A stretch of 64,000 nucleotides of DNA from positions 238,894-302,893 of the forward strand of contig NZ_KK211187.1 of assembly GCF_000620805.1 (NCBI RefSeq), in the 5' to 3' direction. A model generated the notes under the pieces. It did not search any database. It saw only the letters and a program-made list of their open reading frames with translations, and was not told where the DNA came from. Shown one piece after another: positions 24,036 to 32,567 of this stretch. The position numbers and the translations under genes were made by a program. Source of the DNA: Exiguobacterium undae DSM 14481. Lineage in GTDB: Bacteria > Bacillota > Bacilli > Exiguobacteriales > Exiguobacteriaceae. How positions within the stretch are numbered: position 1 is the stretch's first letter; each line of letters begins with the position of its first letter.

Positions 24036-26176
24036 AGTTTCTCAAATTCCTTTCGTGGATCGAGATCCAGTACGATCGTGAACGTCGATCCCTGATTCAG
24101 TTCCGATTCGACAGAAATGGCACCACCGTGCGATTCAATGATCTCCTTGCAGATGGCAAGTCCCAGTCCCGTGCCGCCTATCTTGCGGATGGCTGAGTTA
24201 TCGACCCGGTAAAATTTCGTGAAGAGCTTATCAAACGCATTTTGTGGAATGCCGAGTCCATAATCGATGACGGTCAAACTGGCTTGATCCGCCGTTTTCT
24301 TCAAGTGAACATCGATGTGGTCACAGGAAGGAGAATACTTGATGGCATTCGATAACAGATTGATGATGACTTGTTTGATCTTGTTTTCATCGGCAAAGAT
24401 CATGACCGGGTCATCCTCCAGCTGGACCTGAATCGTGTGGGTTTCGGCATGTTCGCCAAACGTCTCGATCGTTTCGAGCAGGAGTTGACGTAAGGAGAAC
24501 GCCTTGAAGACGTAATCTTGTTTACCGCCTTCCATCCGTTGAATATCTAAAAAGTCGTCTAACAGTGTTGTCAGCCGCTTGGCTTCCTCATGGACGATTT
24601 GAATGTAGCGTGTCGTTTTCTCCTGTGTCGGCTGCCGGTAGCGCAACAGTTCCATGAAGCCGAGAATCGAGGCGAGTGGTGTGCGTAATTCGTGCGATAC
24701 GGTGCTGACGAGTTCATCTTTGACTTGATCCATTTTTTGTTCCTCTGTCCGGTCACGGAAGACAAACAAAAAACCATGCCGGGAAAAGCGGCTGCGTTCT
24801 TTTTTGATCGACGTCGCATAAAATTCAAAGTAATGATTACTGGATTCATCCGGCTGCTGTAACATGAACCGGAAAGAAATTTCGGAATGTTTTCCGGCCA
24901 GTAACTCTTCAACTTGCTGCAACATGGCATAGCGGGTTGCTAAATCCAAATTTGGGATCATGCTGATCCGTTCCTGAATCTTACTTGGGGCGATGCCCGG
25001 GACATCCAGTAATTTTCGCGCTTTGACGTTCATGTAGATAAAGCTGCCGTCTTCCTCCGTCAGTAAAAAGCCTTCATTGGAAGCTTGAAGAATGGACTGG
25101 GTGATGTCCCGCTGACGCATGATGGCATTTTTTTCACGCTCCAACATTTTTTCGATTTTTTTCCGTTCACTGATATCCCGAACGACAGCGACACGCATCC
25201 GTGTTTTATCGTAGGTGATTTCACGTGGGAAAACCTCAATTTCGACAGATGTTCCATCCGCCCGCTGTCCGATGACTTCATACGGTTCCTCATAGTGGGC
25301 GGCGATGCGTCGCATGACAGACTCTTGAAATTCAGGGTGAATGAAATCGAGAATCTGATGTCCTTTCATCAGTTCGAGTTTCGTCCGAAAGATGATTTCA
25401 GCAGCACGATTGGCATCGAGAATCACACCTTGATCATGGAAGATGACCGCTTCGAGAACGGACTCGGCAATCAGCCGGAAACGGCGTTCACTTTTGGCAA
25501 GATGCGTTTCGACTTGTTTTTGTGAACTGATGTCCGTGATGAACAGGAAAAATCCGCCGCTTTCGAGTCGTGTCATATAGAGGCGTCCTTGAAAACGAGA
25601 GCCGTCTTTTCGATGGTAGGTCCATTCGTTTTCCGTATCCCGACCGTGAAGTAAAAGAATATCTTCATCCGCCAGATTTTTTAGATTCAACTGCTCCAGG
25701 TGCTGTTTTCGAAGCTGAAATTCGTCTGCATCATGCAATGCGATGGGTGTGACGTGATCGAGTGGATACGTCAAATCAAATCCGAACAGTGTACTCGCCG
25801 TTTCATTCATCGAGGTGATGAAGAAATCCGAGTCGGTCACAAGCAAGGCGGCATCAATCGTTGAGTTCAACAGCTGTCTTAAGTCGAGTGATTTGATGGT
25901 CACGAGATAAAAATCAGTCTGCTCCACGGGTGAAAATGTTAACGCATAGGGAGGAGAGACGATCCGGACCTGACGAGAGAGCGGGAAAAGTGTTTCTTCT
26001 ATTGAAAAAAACGAAGTAAGCGAAACATCAGCTGACGCTGTCAGGAACTGTTTATGAAATGCAGGATTCGCAAAGTCGATCATACCTAGTCGATCAACCA
26101 ACACGACAGGTTCTTCGAGAGCGCGTAACGTTGCATGGATGACTCTGCTTGAAGAAGGAGATGAATGTTCTGCCAT
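24032..26176 (-). CDS. Soluble multi-PAS sensor histidine kinase
   Basis: A 714-residue kinase without membrane segments. Four PAS-like domains can be placed at about 15-92, 100-216 (with PAC ending FLFITDISSQKQ), 228-338 (ending VVRDISERKK) and 358-476 (ending FVFRDRTEEQK). HisKA follows with His495 in VSHELRTPLASILGFMELL, then an ATPase domain with NLLSNAIKYSP, VIDYGLGIP and GGTGLGLAICKE. No response regulator is nearby. It instead heads an operon with two SDR enzymes, all overlapping by 4 bases. The N-terminal PAS is degenerate. It likely senses redox or a small molecule in the cytoplasm. Confidence 0.92.
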   Translation of the reverse strand: MAEHSSPSSSRVIHATLRALEEPVVLVDRLGMIDFANPAFHKQFLTASADVSLTSFFSIEETLFPLSRQVRIVSPPYALTFSPVEQTDFYLVTIKSLDLRQLLNSTIDAALLVTDSDFFITSMNETASTLFGFDLTYPLDHVTPIALHDADEFQLRKQHLEQLNLKNLADEDILLLHGRDTENEWTYHRKDGSRFQGRLYMTRLESGGFFLFITDISSQKQVETHLAKSERRFRLIAESVLEAVIFHDQGVILDANRAAEIIFRTKLELMKGHQILDFIHPEFQESVMRRIAAHYEEPYEVIGQRADGTSVEIEVFPREITYDKTRMRVAVVRDISERKKIEKMLEREKNAIMRQRDITQSILQASNEGFLLTEEDGSFIYMNVKARKLLDVPGIAPSKIQERISMIPNLDLATRYAMLQQVEELLAGKHSEISFRFMLQQPDESSNHYFEFYATSIKKERSRFSRHGFLFVFRDRTEEQKMDQVKDELVSTVSHELRTPLASILGFMELLRYRQPTQEKTTRYIQIVHEEAKRLTTLLDDFLDIQRMEGGKQDYVFKAFSLRQLLLETIETFGEHAETHTIQVQLEDDPVMIFADENKIKQVIINLLSNAIKYSPSCDHIDVHLKKTADQASLTVIDYGLGIPQNAFDKLFTKFYRVDNSAIRKIGGTGLGLAICKEIIESHGGAISVESELNQGSTFTIVLDLDPRKEFEKL

Positions 26177-26224
26177 GAGCTGCCTCCTTAAAAGAAATAA
26201 AACGACCCAATTGCCGTTAGCGAT

Positions 26225-26245
26225 GCGTAGTGCTGTTCACTACGT
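26225..26245. promoter_or_regulatory. Inverted repeat upstream of the kinase operon
   Basis: CGTAGTG (26226-26232) and CACTACG (26238-26244) form perfect 7-bp arms around CTGTT, between the divergent kinase and nuclease genes. It is a candidate operator; no regulator is assigned. Confidence 0.35.
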
Positions 26246-26363
26246 ACTCTTTCTCTTTATTCTCCACTTGGACATGACGTTCCTCTTTGAGAAACAAGGG
26301 AGCAGTAAATTTTAGTATGATGAAAAAGAAACGAAAATCGAACGATACGAAAAAGGAGTAAAA

Positions 26364-26894
26364 ATGACGATGCAGAAACGGACGAAACGAAGGCTGATTG
26401 CCTTGCTATTCGCATTTATCGGAATAATCGGATCTTATTTTATTTCGAGTTCATGGGAACCTTTAATCTTGATTATCAGTATAGTAGGGTGTATACTCTT
26501 TTTAATCCTTTCTTTCCTGACACCATCGCTTGAAAATCGACTGGATCGGATGGAAGGCAGAGAGTTTGAAGAATGGTTGGTCGAGCTTTTTGAAACAGCC
26601 GGGTATCGTGTCGAGTTGACACCGGCCTCACGTGATTTCGGAGCAGATTTGTTGATTGAAGATGCACAAGGGTATAGGATTGCGATTCAAGCGAAACGAT
26701 ACAGTTCAGCAGTTGGTTTGGAAGCCGTGCAGCAAGTGGCTGCGGCTGTCCCGTTTTACGACATGGATGAAGGATGGGTCGTTACGAATTCGACCTATAC
26801 GGAAGCCGCTTATCAGTTGGCGGAACCGAACCGGATTCGATTGATTGACCGAAAAGAATTACTGGAGTTTGCCCATGAGATTGGCTTTCGCTAA
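26364..26894 (+). CDS. Membrane-anchored Mrr-like restriction endonuclease domain protein
   Basis: A 176-residue protein. Two TM helices (about 10-27 and 33-53) precede a PD-(D/E)XK nuclease domain of the Mrr_cat type: Glu66 in MEGREFEEWLVELFE, Asp95 in RDFGADLLIE and the QxK motif IAIQAKRY (Gln109, Lys111), all intact. Such anchored nucleases are widespread in Bacillales; roles in defence or DNA uptake and repair have been suggested, but none is settled. AAGGAG lies 5 bases before the ATG. It is a single-gene unit. Confidence 0.85.
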   Translation: MTMQKRTKRRLIALLFAFIGIIGSYFISSSWEPLILIISIVGCILFLILSFLTPSLENRLDRMEGREFEEWLVELFETAGYRVELTPASRDFGADLLIEDAQGYRIAIQAKRYSSAVGLEAVQQVAAAVPFYDMDEGWVVTNSTYTEAAYQLAEPNRIRLIDRKELLEFAHEIGFR

Positions 26895-26956
26895 GGTTGT
26901 CGAATGATTGTCGACAAAAGGGGGTTGTCAATTTGTTCAAACGGTGCAATAATCAT

Positions 26957-26970
26957 TTTCGTTAACGAAA
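26957..26970. promoter_or_regulatory. 14-bp palindrome upstream of the tubby-like gene
   Basis: TTTCGTTAACGAAA is a perfect palindrome in the 170-base gap after the nuclease gene, about 95 bases before the next start. It is a possible operator; the binding protein is unknown. Confidence 0.4.
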
Positions 26971-27065
26971 TATCAGTCAGATAAAGAAAATCAAATTATT
27001 AGGAATGTCTAAATATACTGGGGACGAAATACCAGCACTTTTTAGCAGTGAGAGGAGAATTTCTG

Positions 27066-27542
27066 TTGCGCAAAGTTGTCTATGTGCAGGGTTGCGTTTT
27101 TTCGCAAGGTCATGCCGCGATTTATGATGAATCGCACCAAATGATTGGTGCAGTTCAACACGACGAAACGGGTCGTGTCCAAGTAATGAATGGTGAAGGT
27201 AGAGGGGTAGCGTTTGGTAAGTTCATCCCGACATGTAAAAAATGGGTCGTGATGAACCACGATGGTCAAGAAGTAGGTCAAATGCGTGAGAAATTTTCAC
27301 TCTTCTCGAAGAAATGTGAGTATAACGTGTATGAACGTGGCACGTATACGATTTCCTTCGACCTGACAAAAGGAAAATTCTCAGTTCGGAGTTCAGCAGG
27401 CGAAGTCGTCGCAGAATTATTGCAGGACGGTGATGAGTACCGTCTTGTCAAAGATGCGGATAAACTGTCGATGTATGAACTGCTCTCTGTCTTAAAAAGT
27501 CTGACGAATAACGTCAACTACAAATCGCTTACAGCGGTCTAA
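27066..27542 (+). CDS. Tubby C-terminal-like / LURP-one-like protein (tentative)
   Basis: A 158-residue soluble protein rich in short beta strands and glycine turns (GHAAIYDESHQMIGAVQHDE, GQEVGQMREKFSLFSKKCEY), which looks like the tubby/LURP-one beta-barrel fold. This assignment is by pattern only. TTG at 27066 has GGAG 8 bases upstream; the open frame from a GTG at 27048 would overlap that site. The body is unmistakably coding and ends at a strong shared terminator. No function is known. Confidence 0.6.
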   Translation: MRKVVYVQGCVFSQGHAAIYDESHQMIGAVQHDETGRVQVMNGEGRGVAFGKFIPTCKKWVVMNHDGQEVGQMREKFSLFSKKCEYNVYERGTYTISFDLTKGKFSVRSSAGEVVAELLQDGDEYRLVKDADKLSMYELLSVLKSLTNNVNYKSLTAV

Positions 27543-27544
27543 CC

Positions 27545-27586
27545 AAAAAGATGTCCCCCGATTCATCGGGCGGACATCTTTTTTTT
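27545..27586. terminator. Bidirectional terminator tubby-like gene / DUF1836 gene
   Basis: AAAAAGATGTCC...GGACATCTTTTT with inner CCCG/CGGG; convergent genes on both sides. Confidence 0.88.
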
Positions 27587-27587
27587 G

Positions 27588-28208
27588 TTAAGTGTGTAAG
27601 ACATGTTGCAGACGTTGCTTCGCTTCGTGCGTCAGATGCGATATACGGCGTGCATAGAGACAAAGCTGAAGGACATGGACCGTTTCAGGGCGGTAGGCGT
27701 TGATGCGTTCTAATGAGCGTCTCAGACGTTTTTCCGTCAATTCAATCGGACCACTGGTTTCGGCATGTTGTGTATAAACAAGATAAAAATCGAGGGGACT
27801 GATCAAGTCATCCTCATCGATATTCGGGTTTTTAAAGACAATCGTCAATAACTCCCGTGTTTCTTCTAATGAAAAGAGGTGCTTCAAATCATCGAGCAAG
27901 TAGATGATGGCAGCTTGGTTGATTGAATATTTTTTACCACGGTGCGGGACACCAATGATGTCTCGGACTTCTCGTTTCGTCCAGTTTTGAATCGTCGTTG
28001 CCGACATATGTTCCCCGATCAATGCATTGGCAAGATGGACGATTTCATTAATGGACAACCCATTTTTTGTTGGGTCGAACTGTTTGAGACGTGTCATTAC
28101 TTTTGGAAGCTCAGCTTCCTCTTCAGAAACGAGTGTACCGATTCCTTTGCCTTCTTTTAAACGAAGCAGGCAGCCAGATAACGTTTGAACTGCTTGAGCA
28201 TCATACAT
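27588..28208 (-). CDS. DUF1836 domain protein, MerR-like DNA-binding
   Basis: A 206-residue protein of the DUF1836 family. A MerR-type winged helix can be seen at about 55-125 (LSINEIVHLANALIGEHMSA, TTIQNWTKREVRDIIG, YSINQAAIIYLLDDLKHLF). The rest is helical. DUF1836 members are thought to bind DNA but targets are not established. It is divergent from the polyprenol kinase-like gene with a 116-base gap that may be shared control DNA. Confidence 0.82.
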   Translation of the reverse strand: MYDAQAVQTLSGCLLRLKEGKGIGTLVSEEEAELPKVMTRLKQFDPTKNGLSINEIVHLANALIGEHMSATTIQNWTKREVRDIIGVPHRGKKYSINQAAIIYLLDDLKHLFSLEETRELLTIVFKNPNIDEDDLISPLDFYLVYTQHAETSGPIELTEKRLRRSLERINAYRPETVHVLQLCLYARRISHLTHEAKQRLQHVLHT

Positions 28209-28324
28209 TCAGAATACTTCCTCTCTAGAACGTCATTTGACCTTATGTTAACAAATGGAGGTTCGAAAGAGCAAACGCCAATCGAACGAAGTACAATGGA
28301 ACTATCAGAAAAAGGGGGATTCGT

Positions 28325-28972
28325 ATGGAGTGGATTGCTGCAATTGGAACAATCGTCATCGTCGGAATCGTCTTAGCCGGATTGGAGTGGACAGGACGGA
28401 AAATACAGGCACAACCCGAAACGGTTCGGAAATGGATTCATATCGCGGTCGGACATTGGGTCTTTCTGGCGCTTGCCTGGATCGATCAGTGGTACATTGC
28501 AATCGTCCCGTTGCTGTTCTTTACGGTTGTGAATCTCATCACCTTAAAACGAGGCGACGGACAGATGAACCAAGTCGAGCGAGTATCATACGGGACGGTG
28601 TATTACCCAGTCGCCTTGGCCTTATTAGTCATGTTATTTTTCGAACAGGAACCGATGGCTCTCGTCGCGGGAAGCATGGTTCTGGCCTGGGGAGACGGAT
28701 TGGCCGCTCTCGTCGGGAAACGTTTTGGAAAAACATTTTATACCCGCGGAAACATAAAGCGATCGTTTGAGGGAAGCATCGCGATGTTCCTCGCCTCGTT
28801 TCTTGTCCTGACGGTAACATTTTTGTTTTATGAATTACCGTCTTGGCTCGCCGTCAGCTACGGATTTTTACTGGCCAATATCGCCACGTTGATTGAAGCC
28901 GTTTCGTACCGGGACACCGACAACCTGTTGATTCCATTGACGATTGGTGCCCTCGTCGCCTTTGCGCTTTAA
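28325..28972 (+). CDS. Diacylglycerol/polyprenol kinase family membrane protein
   Basis: A 215-residue protein with about seven TM helices. It has the CTP-dependent lipid kinase signature: VRKWIHIAVGHW near residue 35, and GDGLAALVGKRFGKTFYTRG near residue 125, which also occurs in phytol, dolichol and yeast diacylglycerol kinases and the CdsA superfamily. It probably phosphorylates a prenol or diacylglycerol, perhaps to recycle undecaprenol. Its stop lies one base from the stop of the convergent TPR gene, with no room for a terminator. Confidence 0.85.
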   Translation: MEWIAAIGTIVIVGIVLAGLEWTGRKIQAQPETVRKWIHIAVGHWVFLALAWIDQWYIAIVPLLFFTVVNLITLKRGDGQMNQVERVSYGTVYYPVALALLVMLFFEQEPMALVAGSMVLAWGDGLAALVGKRFGKTFYTRGNIKRSFEGSIAMFLASFLVLTVTFLFYELPSWLAVSYGFLLANIATLIEAVSYRDTDNLLIPLTIGALVAFAL

Positions 28973-28973
28973 G

Positions 28974-29837
28974 TCATCCGCGGTGCTGCAGGCGATTGAT
29001 CCAGTACCGCGACCGGATGGACAGATACAACGGAACGGATCGCAGTCCGGCATGACGAAACGTCAAGTCGCGGCACATATCGGTGAACATCTTGCGGTAC
29101 ATCCGTTCGTCGGATTGATCATGGATGGCTGCCCACATACTGTGTTCGACCATCAAAGACAGAAGCGAATCGAGCCGCGCAGTGGTTGCTTCGTCCGGTT
29201 CACCGTCAAGTGTCTTACAAAAGGCGTCATACCGCATTTCAGCGTTATTAGCGGCAATGGCATGAAACACCATATCGTGCCGATGTTCAGGAATTTCGAG
29301 CAGTGTTGCGTAGAGTGATTCCAAGACATAGTCGTCATGATCCGGCATCGACTGCATCATATCGATCATCATCAGTGTCCCTTCTCTGTCAGGACCGATT
29401 TTTTTCAAATACTGGAGAGCGTGATGTGCAGCCTCCCCATGAAATGTCCGGTCATAATAATGAACAGCAAGGTAACGATGGACGATCGGTTCGCCCGGGA
29501 AAAGCTTGAGGGCAGTCAAGAAATGTTGTTCTGCCTCATGTTGAAAGTGCTCCATTTCGCTCATCAAACCGAGAAGCAGATGAGCCCGGACATGATCTCC
29601 CGTCTTGTCTCGCGCCAGCTCGATTTGTTGACGTGCCGCTGAAAATTCTTTCGCATGAAACAAAGTATAGGCCTGTGCGATGCCGAGAAGGGGATGGGTC
29701 GGTGCTAACTTCTGAAGGTATTGGATTTTTTCATGCAGTCCATCCACCTCGATTTCAGAAGTCAGGTGATTTAAGAGATCAAGTTCCGCAAAGGGAATCG
29801 TGATGTCGTTTGAATGTGCGTGTAACGTATGTGTCAT
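28974..29837 (-). CDS. Tetratricopeptide-repeat protein
   Basis: A 287-residue soluble helical protein. At least three TPR-like units are readable at about 38-145 (HPLLGIAQAYTLFHAKEF, VRAHLLLGLMSEMEHF, PIVHRYLAVHYYDRTF), so it is a protein-binding scaffold. The C-terminal half is helical and unassigned. I do not recognise a named homologue. It ends tail to tail with the lipid kinase-like gene, one base apart. Confidence 0.75.
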   Translation of the reverse strand: MTHTLHAHSNDITIPFAELDLLNHLTSEIEVDGLHEKIQYLQKLAPTHPLLGIAQAYTLFHAKEFSAARQQIELARDKTGDHVRAHLLLGLMSEMEHFQHEAEQHFLTALKLFPGEPIVHRYLAVHYYDRTFHGEAAHHALQYLKKIGPDREGTLMMIDMMQSMPDHDDYVLESLYATLLEIPEHRHDMVFHAIAANNAEMRYDAFCKTLDGEPDEATTARLDSLLSLMVEHSMWAAIHDQSDERMYRKMFTDMCRDLTFRHAGLRSVPLYLSIRSRYWINRLQHRG

Positions 29838-29890
29838 ATCTAGTCCACCTTATGTCATGTTATCTTTTCATCATATAGGATATCTGACAC

Positions 29891-29930
29891 AAGAAACAGT
29901 CCGTTGCGCGAAGCAACGGACTGTTTCTTA
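29891..29930 (-). terminator. Hairpin after ald
   Basis: GAAACAGTCCGTTGC and its perfect complement form a 15-bp stem around GCGAA. It follows the ald stop on the minus strand; the T tract is weak. Confidence 0.7.
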
Positions 29931-29946
29931 TTTGCATGTGACGCGA

Positions 29947-31071
29947 TTAAGCGTGCAAGTGCAGAACATCCTCAACGGATTTATACGTGTAACCTAAGTC
30001 GCGTGCAACGGCTTCGTACGTGACGAACCCTTGTGCGACATTCAGACCTTTTTCAAGAGCCGGATTCTCAGCGAGTGCGCGGTGTGTGCCTTTGTTTGCG
30101 AGTTCCAGAACATAAGGAAGTGTCGCATTCGTCAAAGCGAGTGTCGAGGTGCGGGGAACAGCACCCGGCATGTTGGCAACAGCATAATGGACGACACCGA
30201 ATTTCTCATATGTCGGATCATCATGTGTCGAAATCCGATCGACGGTTTCAAAGATTCCACCTTGATCGATGGCAACGTCCACGATGACAGAGCCCGGTTT
30301 CATCCGCTCGACCATCTCAGCCGTGACGAGTTTTGGCGCTTTTGCTCCCGGAATCAAGACGGCACCGACGACGAGGTCACTTTCAGCGACTGCTTCCGCA
30401 ATCGTGTACGGATTTGAGATCAGTGTATTGATTGAATTCCCGAAAATGTCATCGAGTTGACGGAGACGTTCCGGACTGACATCGATGATGGTGACATCTG
30501 CACCAAGACCAACTGCAAGCTTCGCTGCGTTTGTGCCAACGACTCCACCGCCGATGACCGTGACTTTACCGCGACGGACGCCAGGAACACCTGCTAACAG
30601 GATGCCCATGCCGCCGTGTGGTTTTTCGAGGAACTGAGCTCCGATTTGTGACGCCATCCGACCAGCCACTTCGCTCATCGGTGTTAAGAGTGGTAACGTC
30701 CGGTTTTTCTCAACCGTTTCGTAAGCAATGGCTGTGATGTTTGAATCAACGAGTGCACGTGTCAATTCAGGTTCTGCCGCGAGGTGCAAGTACGTGAACA
30801 GTGTCAGTTCCGGACGGAAATATTGGTATTCCGAAGCAACCGGTTCTTTTACTTTGAGTGCAAGCTCAGCAGTGGCCCACACTTCTGCAGCTGTTTCGAT
30901 GATTTGTGCACCGGCCTGCGTATATTCTTCGTTCGTAAAGCCACTCCCCATACCGGCTGTTGTTTCGACGATGACCGTATGTCCTTGACCCGTTAAGGCT
31001 GCTACCCCAGCAGGCGTTAACGCAACACGGTTTTCGTTATTTTTAATTTCCTTTAATACTCCGATGATCAT
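29947..31071 (-). CDS. ald: Alanine dehydrogenase
   Basis: A 374-residue NAD-dependent enzyme that deaminates L-alanine to pyruvate and ammonia. Visible are the N-terminal substrate region [20 protein letters not shown], the catalytic Lys/His region ([14 protein letters not shown]), the Rossmann motif [20 protein letters not shown] near residue 170, and the VDVAIDQGG loop near 265. Length and ends are normal. It lies downstream of adeR in the same direction, and an AdeR-type inverted repeat is centred about 75 bp before its start point. This suits alanine-induced catabolism. Confidence 0.97.
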   Translation of the reverse strand: MIIGVLKEIKNNENRVALTPAGVAALTGQGHTVIVETTAGMGSGFTNEEYTQAGAQIIETAAEVWATAELALKVKEPVASEYQYFRPELTLFTYLHLAAEPELTRALVDSNITAIAYETVEKNRTLPLLTPMSEVAGRMASQIGAQFLEKPHGGMGILLAGVPGVRRGKVTVIGGGVVGTNAAKLAVGLGADVTIIDVSPERLRQLDDIFGNSINTLISNPYTIAEAVAESDLVVGAVLIPGAKAPKLVTAEMVERMKPGSVIVDVAIDQGGIFETVDRISTHDDPTYEKFGVVHYAVANMPGAVPRTSTLALTNATLPYVLELANKGTHRALAENPALEKGLNVAQGFVTYEAVARDLGYTYKSVEDVLHLHA

Positions 31072-31121
31072 AAATGCGATCCCCTTTCGCGAATAAACAA
31101 ACAGTGTTTCACTTCCCCTTC

Positions 31122-31150
31122 AGTATACGAGAAATGAAAGCGTTCTACTT
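31122..31150 (-). promoter_or_regulatory. Candidate ald promoter with weak -35
   Basis: A minus-strand TATACT (31122-31127) has AGTAGA 17 bases upstream, a poor -35, as expected for an activated promoter. A half-conserved cre-like stretch (ACGCTTTCA on the minus strand, about 31130-31140) lies in the spacer. Confidence 0.5.
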
Positions 31151-31176
31151 TATCGGCGATTTCAAAAATACAGACA

Positions 31177-31202
31177 ATCCTTTGTGAAAAATCACAAAGG
31201 AT
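31177..31202. promoter_or_regulatory. AdeR-type inverted repeat upstream of ald
   Basis: ATCCTTTGTGA and TCACAAAGGAT are perfect 11-base arms around AAAA. The core TTTGTG-AAAAAT-CACAAA (31181-31198) recurs with one change at 32463-32480. The adeR stop codon lies within it, so it could also act as a hairpin at the end of the adeR transcript. Confidence 0.7.
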
Positions 31203-32409
31203 AACGGTCTGCTTTTAAATACAAGTAAAGGAGCGCACGTTCCGGGAGCGACTCCATCCGAATGCCGGCTTCTTCTTCGATCCGGCGCATCCGGTACAGG
31301 ATTGTATTCGGGTGGACGTGCAGATGGGAAGCCACCTGCTTGACGTTCCCGTCATAGTGAAGGAACCATTCCAACGTTTCACATAAGGAGGCAGCATGTT
31401 TGCCGTCGTACGCACGCAACCGCTCAATCTCTTCAAGCCGGACGGTCCGTCGGCGCAAGCGTTCGGAAAAGATCGGCAACAGTTGGAATAATCCGAGTCG
31501 TTCATAGCGGGTCACCGCGTCTAACTCAAAGGGAAAGGCATCCTTTAACCGTAAGACGATTCCCGTTTCTTCATAACGGTCCGGAATAGATTGGACACCG
31601 GTAAACACTTCGCTGCTGGCAGAAATGAAGTTCGTATAATTGAACCGTTCCGCGAGCATTTGTCGAAACGATTGGATGAAGGCATCAAATTGAAGCCGTT
31701 CGTGTTGGGCATCCTGATCGTTTGTGCTGATCCACAAAATAAAATCCGTTTCATCATACGCATACAAGAGCGGACGGACAGTTTGCTGAATCGTCAGCAA
31801 GTAACGCAATCGATCTGCGAGACGGGGGGTGATGGCCTCCGAGAAGCGGATCACCATCAATCGACTGATGCCGGGTGGAGCCAAGTGCAGTTTCGAAAAG
31901 GTCTTCAGGATTTCCGATTCGGGCATGTCTTCATGAAGCAATTCAAAAAAGAACTGTTCCGATTTTTCTTCCTGCCGTTTCTTTTGCATGTCAATCGCGA
32001 GCAGCTGACGTTGGGCAAGCAGGGCACCTTTTTTTAAATCTGCCAATTCTGTTGTTGAAAAAGGCGTGGTCCGAGCGATCGACCAAATGTAGCCGAGAAT
32101 TTCCGTATCTTGTTTAATGGCGATTGCTACCCGGTCATTCAGACCGACACCGGTCCGAGCCGAAATGATGAGAGGTTCGTCTTGGGCAGCCAGATTTTGA
32201 ATGACTTCATCTTTCCAAAGTTGATCGATGACGGATTCCGGAACTCGTCGACCGATGATGGTTGCAATCCGGGCTGGGTCCGTATCGGCAGTATGGGTAC
32301 TATAAGCCAGTAATCGATGATTTCGATCCTCAATCGTGATTGGTGCGTTTAAGGCGATTCCGATGGCTTCCGCCAAATCATCGAGTGAATGGTAGGTCGC
32401 TTCTAACAT
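31192..32409 (-). CDS. adeR: PucR/CdaR-family activator of alanine dehydrogenase
   Basis: A 405-residue regulator. The N-terminal ~110 residues are a GAF-like sensor (NAPITIEDRNHRLLAYSTHT), the middle is a GGDEF-like CdaR segment, and the C-terminal PucR helix-turn-helix is at about 340-400 (GNVKQVASHLHVHPNTILY, RMRRIEEEAG). B. subtilis AdeR has the same make-up and activates ald. Its place between ald and alsT, and the repeated TTTGTG-N6-CACAAA motif, make the same role likely here. The effector is presumably L-alanine. The promoter TTGTGA-N17-TATACT overlaps one motif copy, so it may repress itself. Confidence 0.88.
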   Translation of the reverse strand: MLEATYHSLDDLAEAIGIALNAPITIEDRNHRLLAYSTHTADTDPARIATIIGRRVPESVIDQLWKDEVIQNLAAQDEPLIISARTGVGLNDRVAIAIKQDTEILGYIWSIARTTPFSTTELADLKKGALLAQRQLLAIDMQKKRQEEKSEQFFFELLHEDMPESEILKTFSKLHLAPPGISRLMVIRFSEAITPRLADRLRYLLTIQQTVRPLLYAYDETDFILWISTNDQDAQHERLQFDAFIQSFRQMLAERFNYTNFISASSEVFTGVQSIPDRYEETGIVLRLKDAFPFELDAVTRYERLGLFQLLPIFSERLRRRTVRLEEIERLRAYDGKHAASLCETLEWFLHYDGNVKQVASHLHVHPNTILYRMRRIEEEAGIRMESLPERALLYLYLKADRYPL

Positions 32410-32450
32410 AAAGACATTCCTTCTTTCTCTCTGAACGTGCTGATGTATTC

Positions 32451-32479
32451 AGTATATCTTGGTTTGTGTAAAATCACAA
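32451..32479 (-). promoter_or_regulatory. Promoter of adeR
   Basis: On the minus strand TTGTGA (32474-32479), 17 bases, TATACT (32451-32456). The -35 lies inside the inverted repeat at 32463-32480. Confidence 0.6.
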
Positions 32480-32480
32480 A
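32463..32480. promoter_or_regulatory. AdeR-type inverted repeat between adeR and alsT
   Basis: TTTGTG-TAAAAT-CACAAA matches the ald copy at 17 of 18 positions. It is centred about 77 bp upstream of the predicted alsT start and overlaps the adeR -35. Confidence 0.7.
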
Positions 32481-32513
32481 AAGTTTCGTAATGGATTGTA
32501 AGATTAAACAAAC

Positions 32514-32542
32514 TTGTGCTAAGGTGGGCGACAGAGTATAGG
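32514..32542 (+). promoter_or_regulatory. Candidate alsT promoter
   Basis: TTGTGC (32514-32519), 17 bases, TATAGG (32537-32542). It is a modest promoter that would profit from an activator. Confidence 0.5.
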
Positions 32543-32567
32543 TTAAAGAGAGAGAGGATCAACGAAT

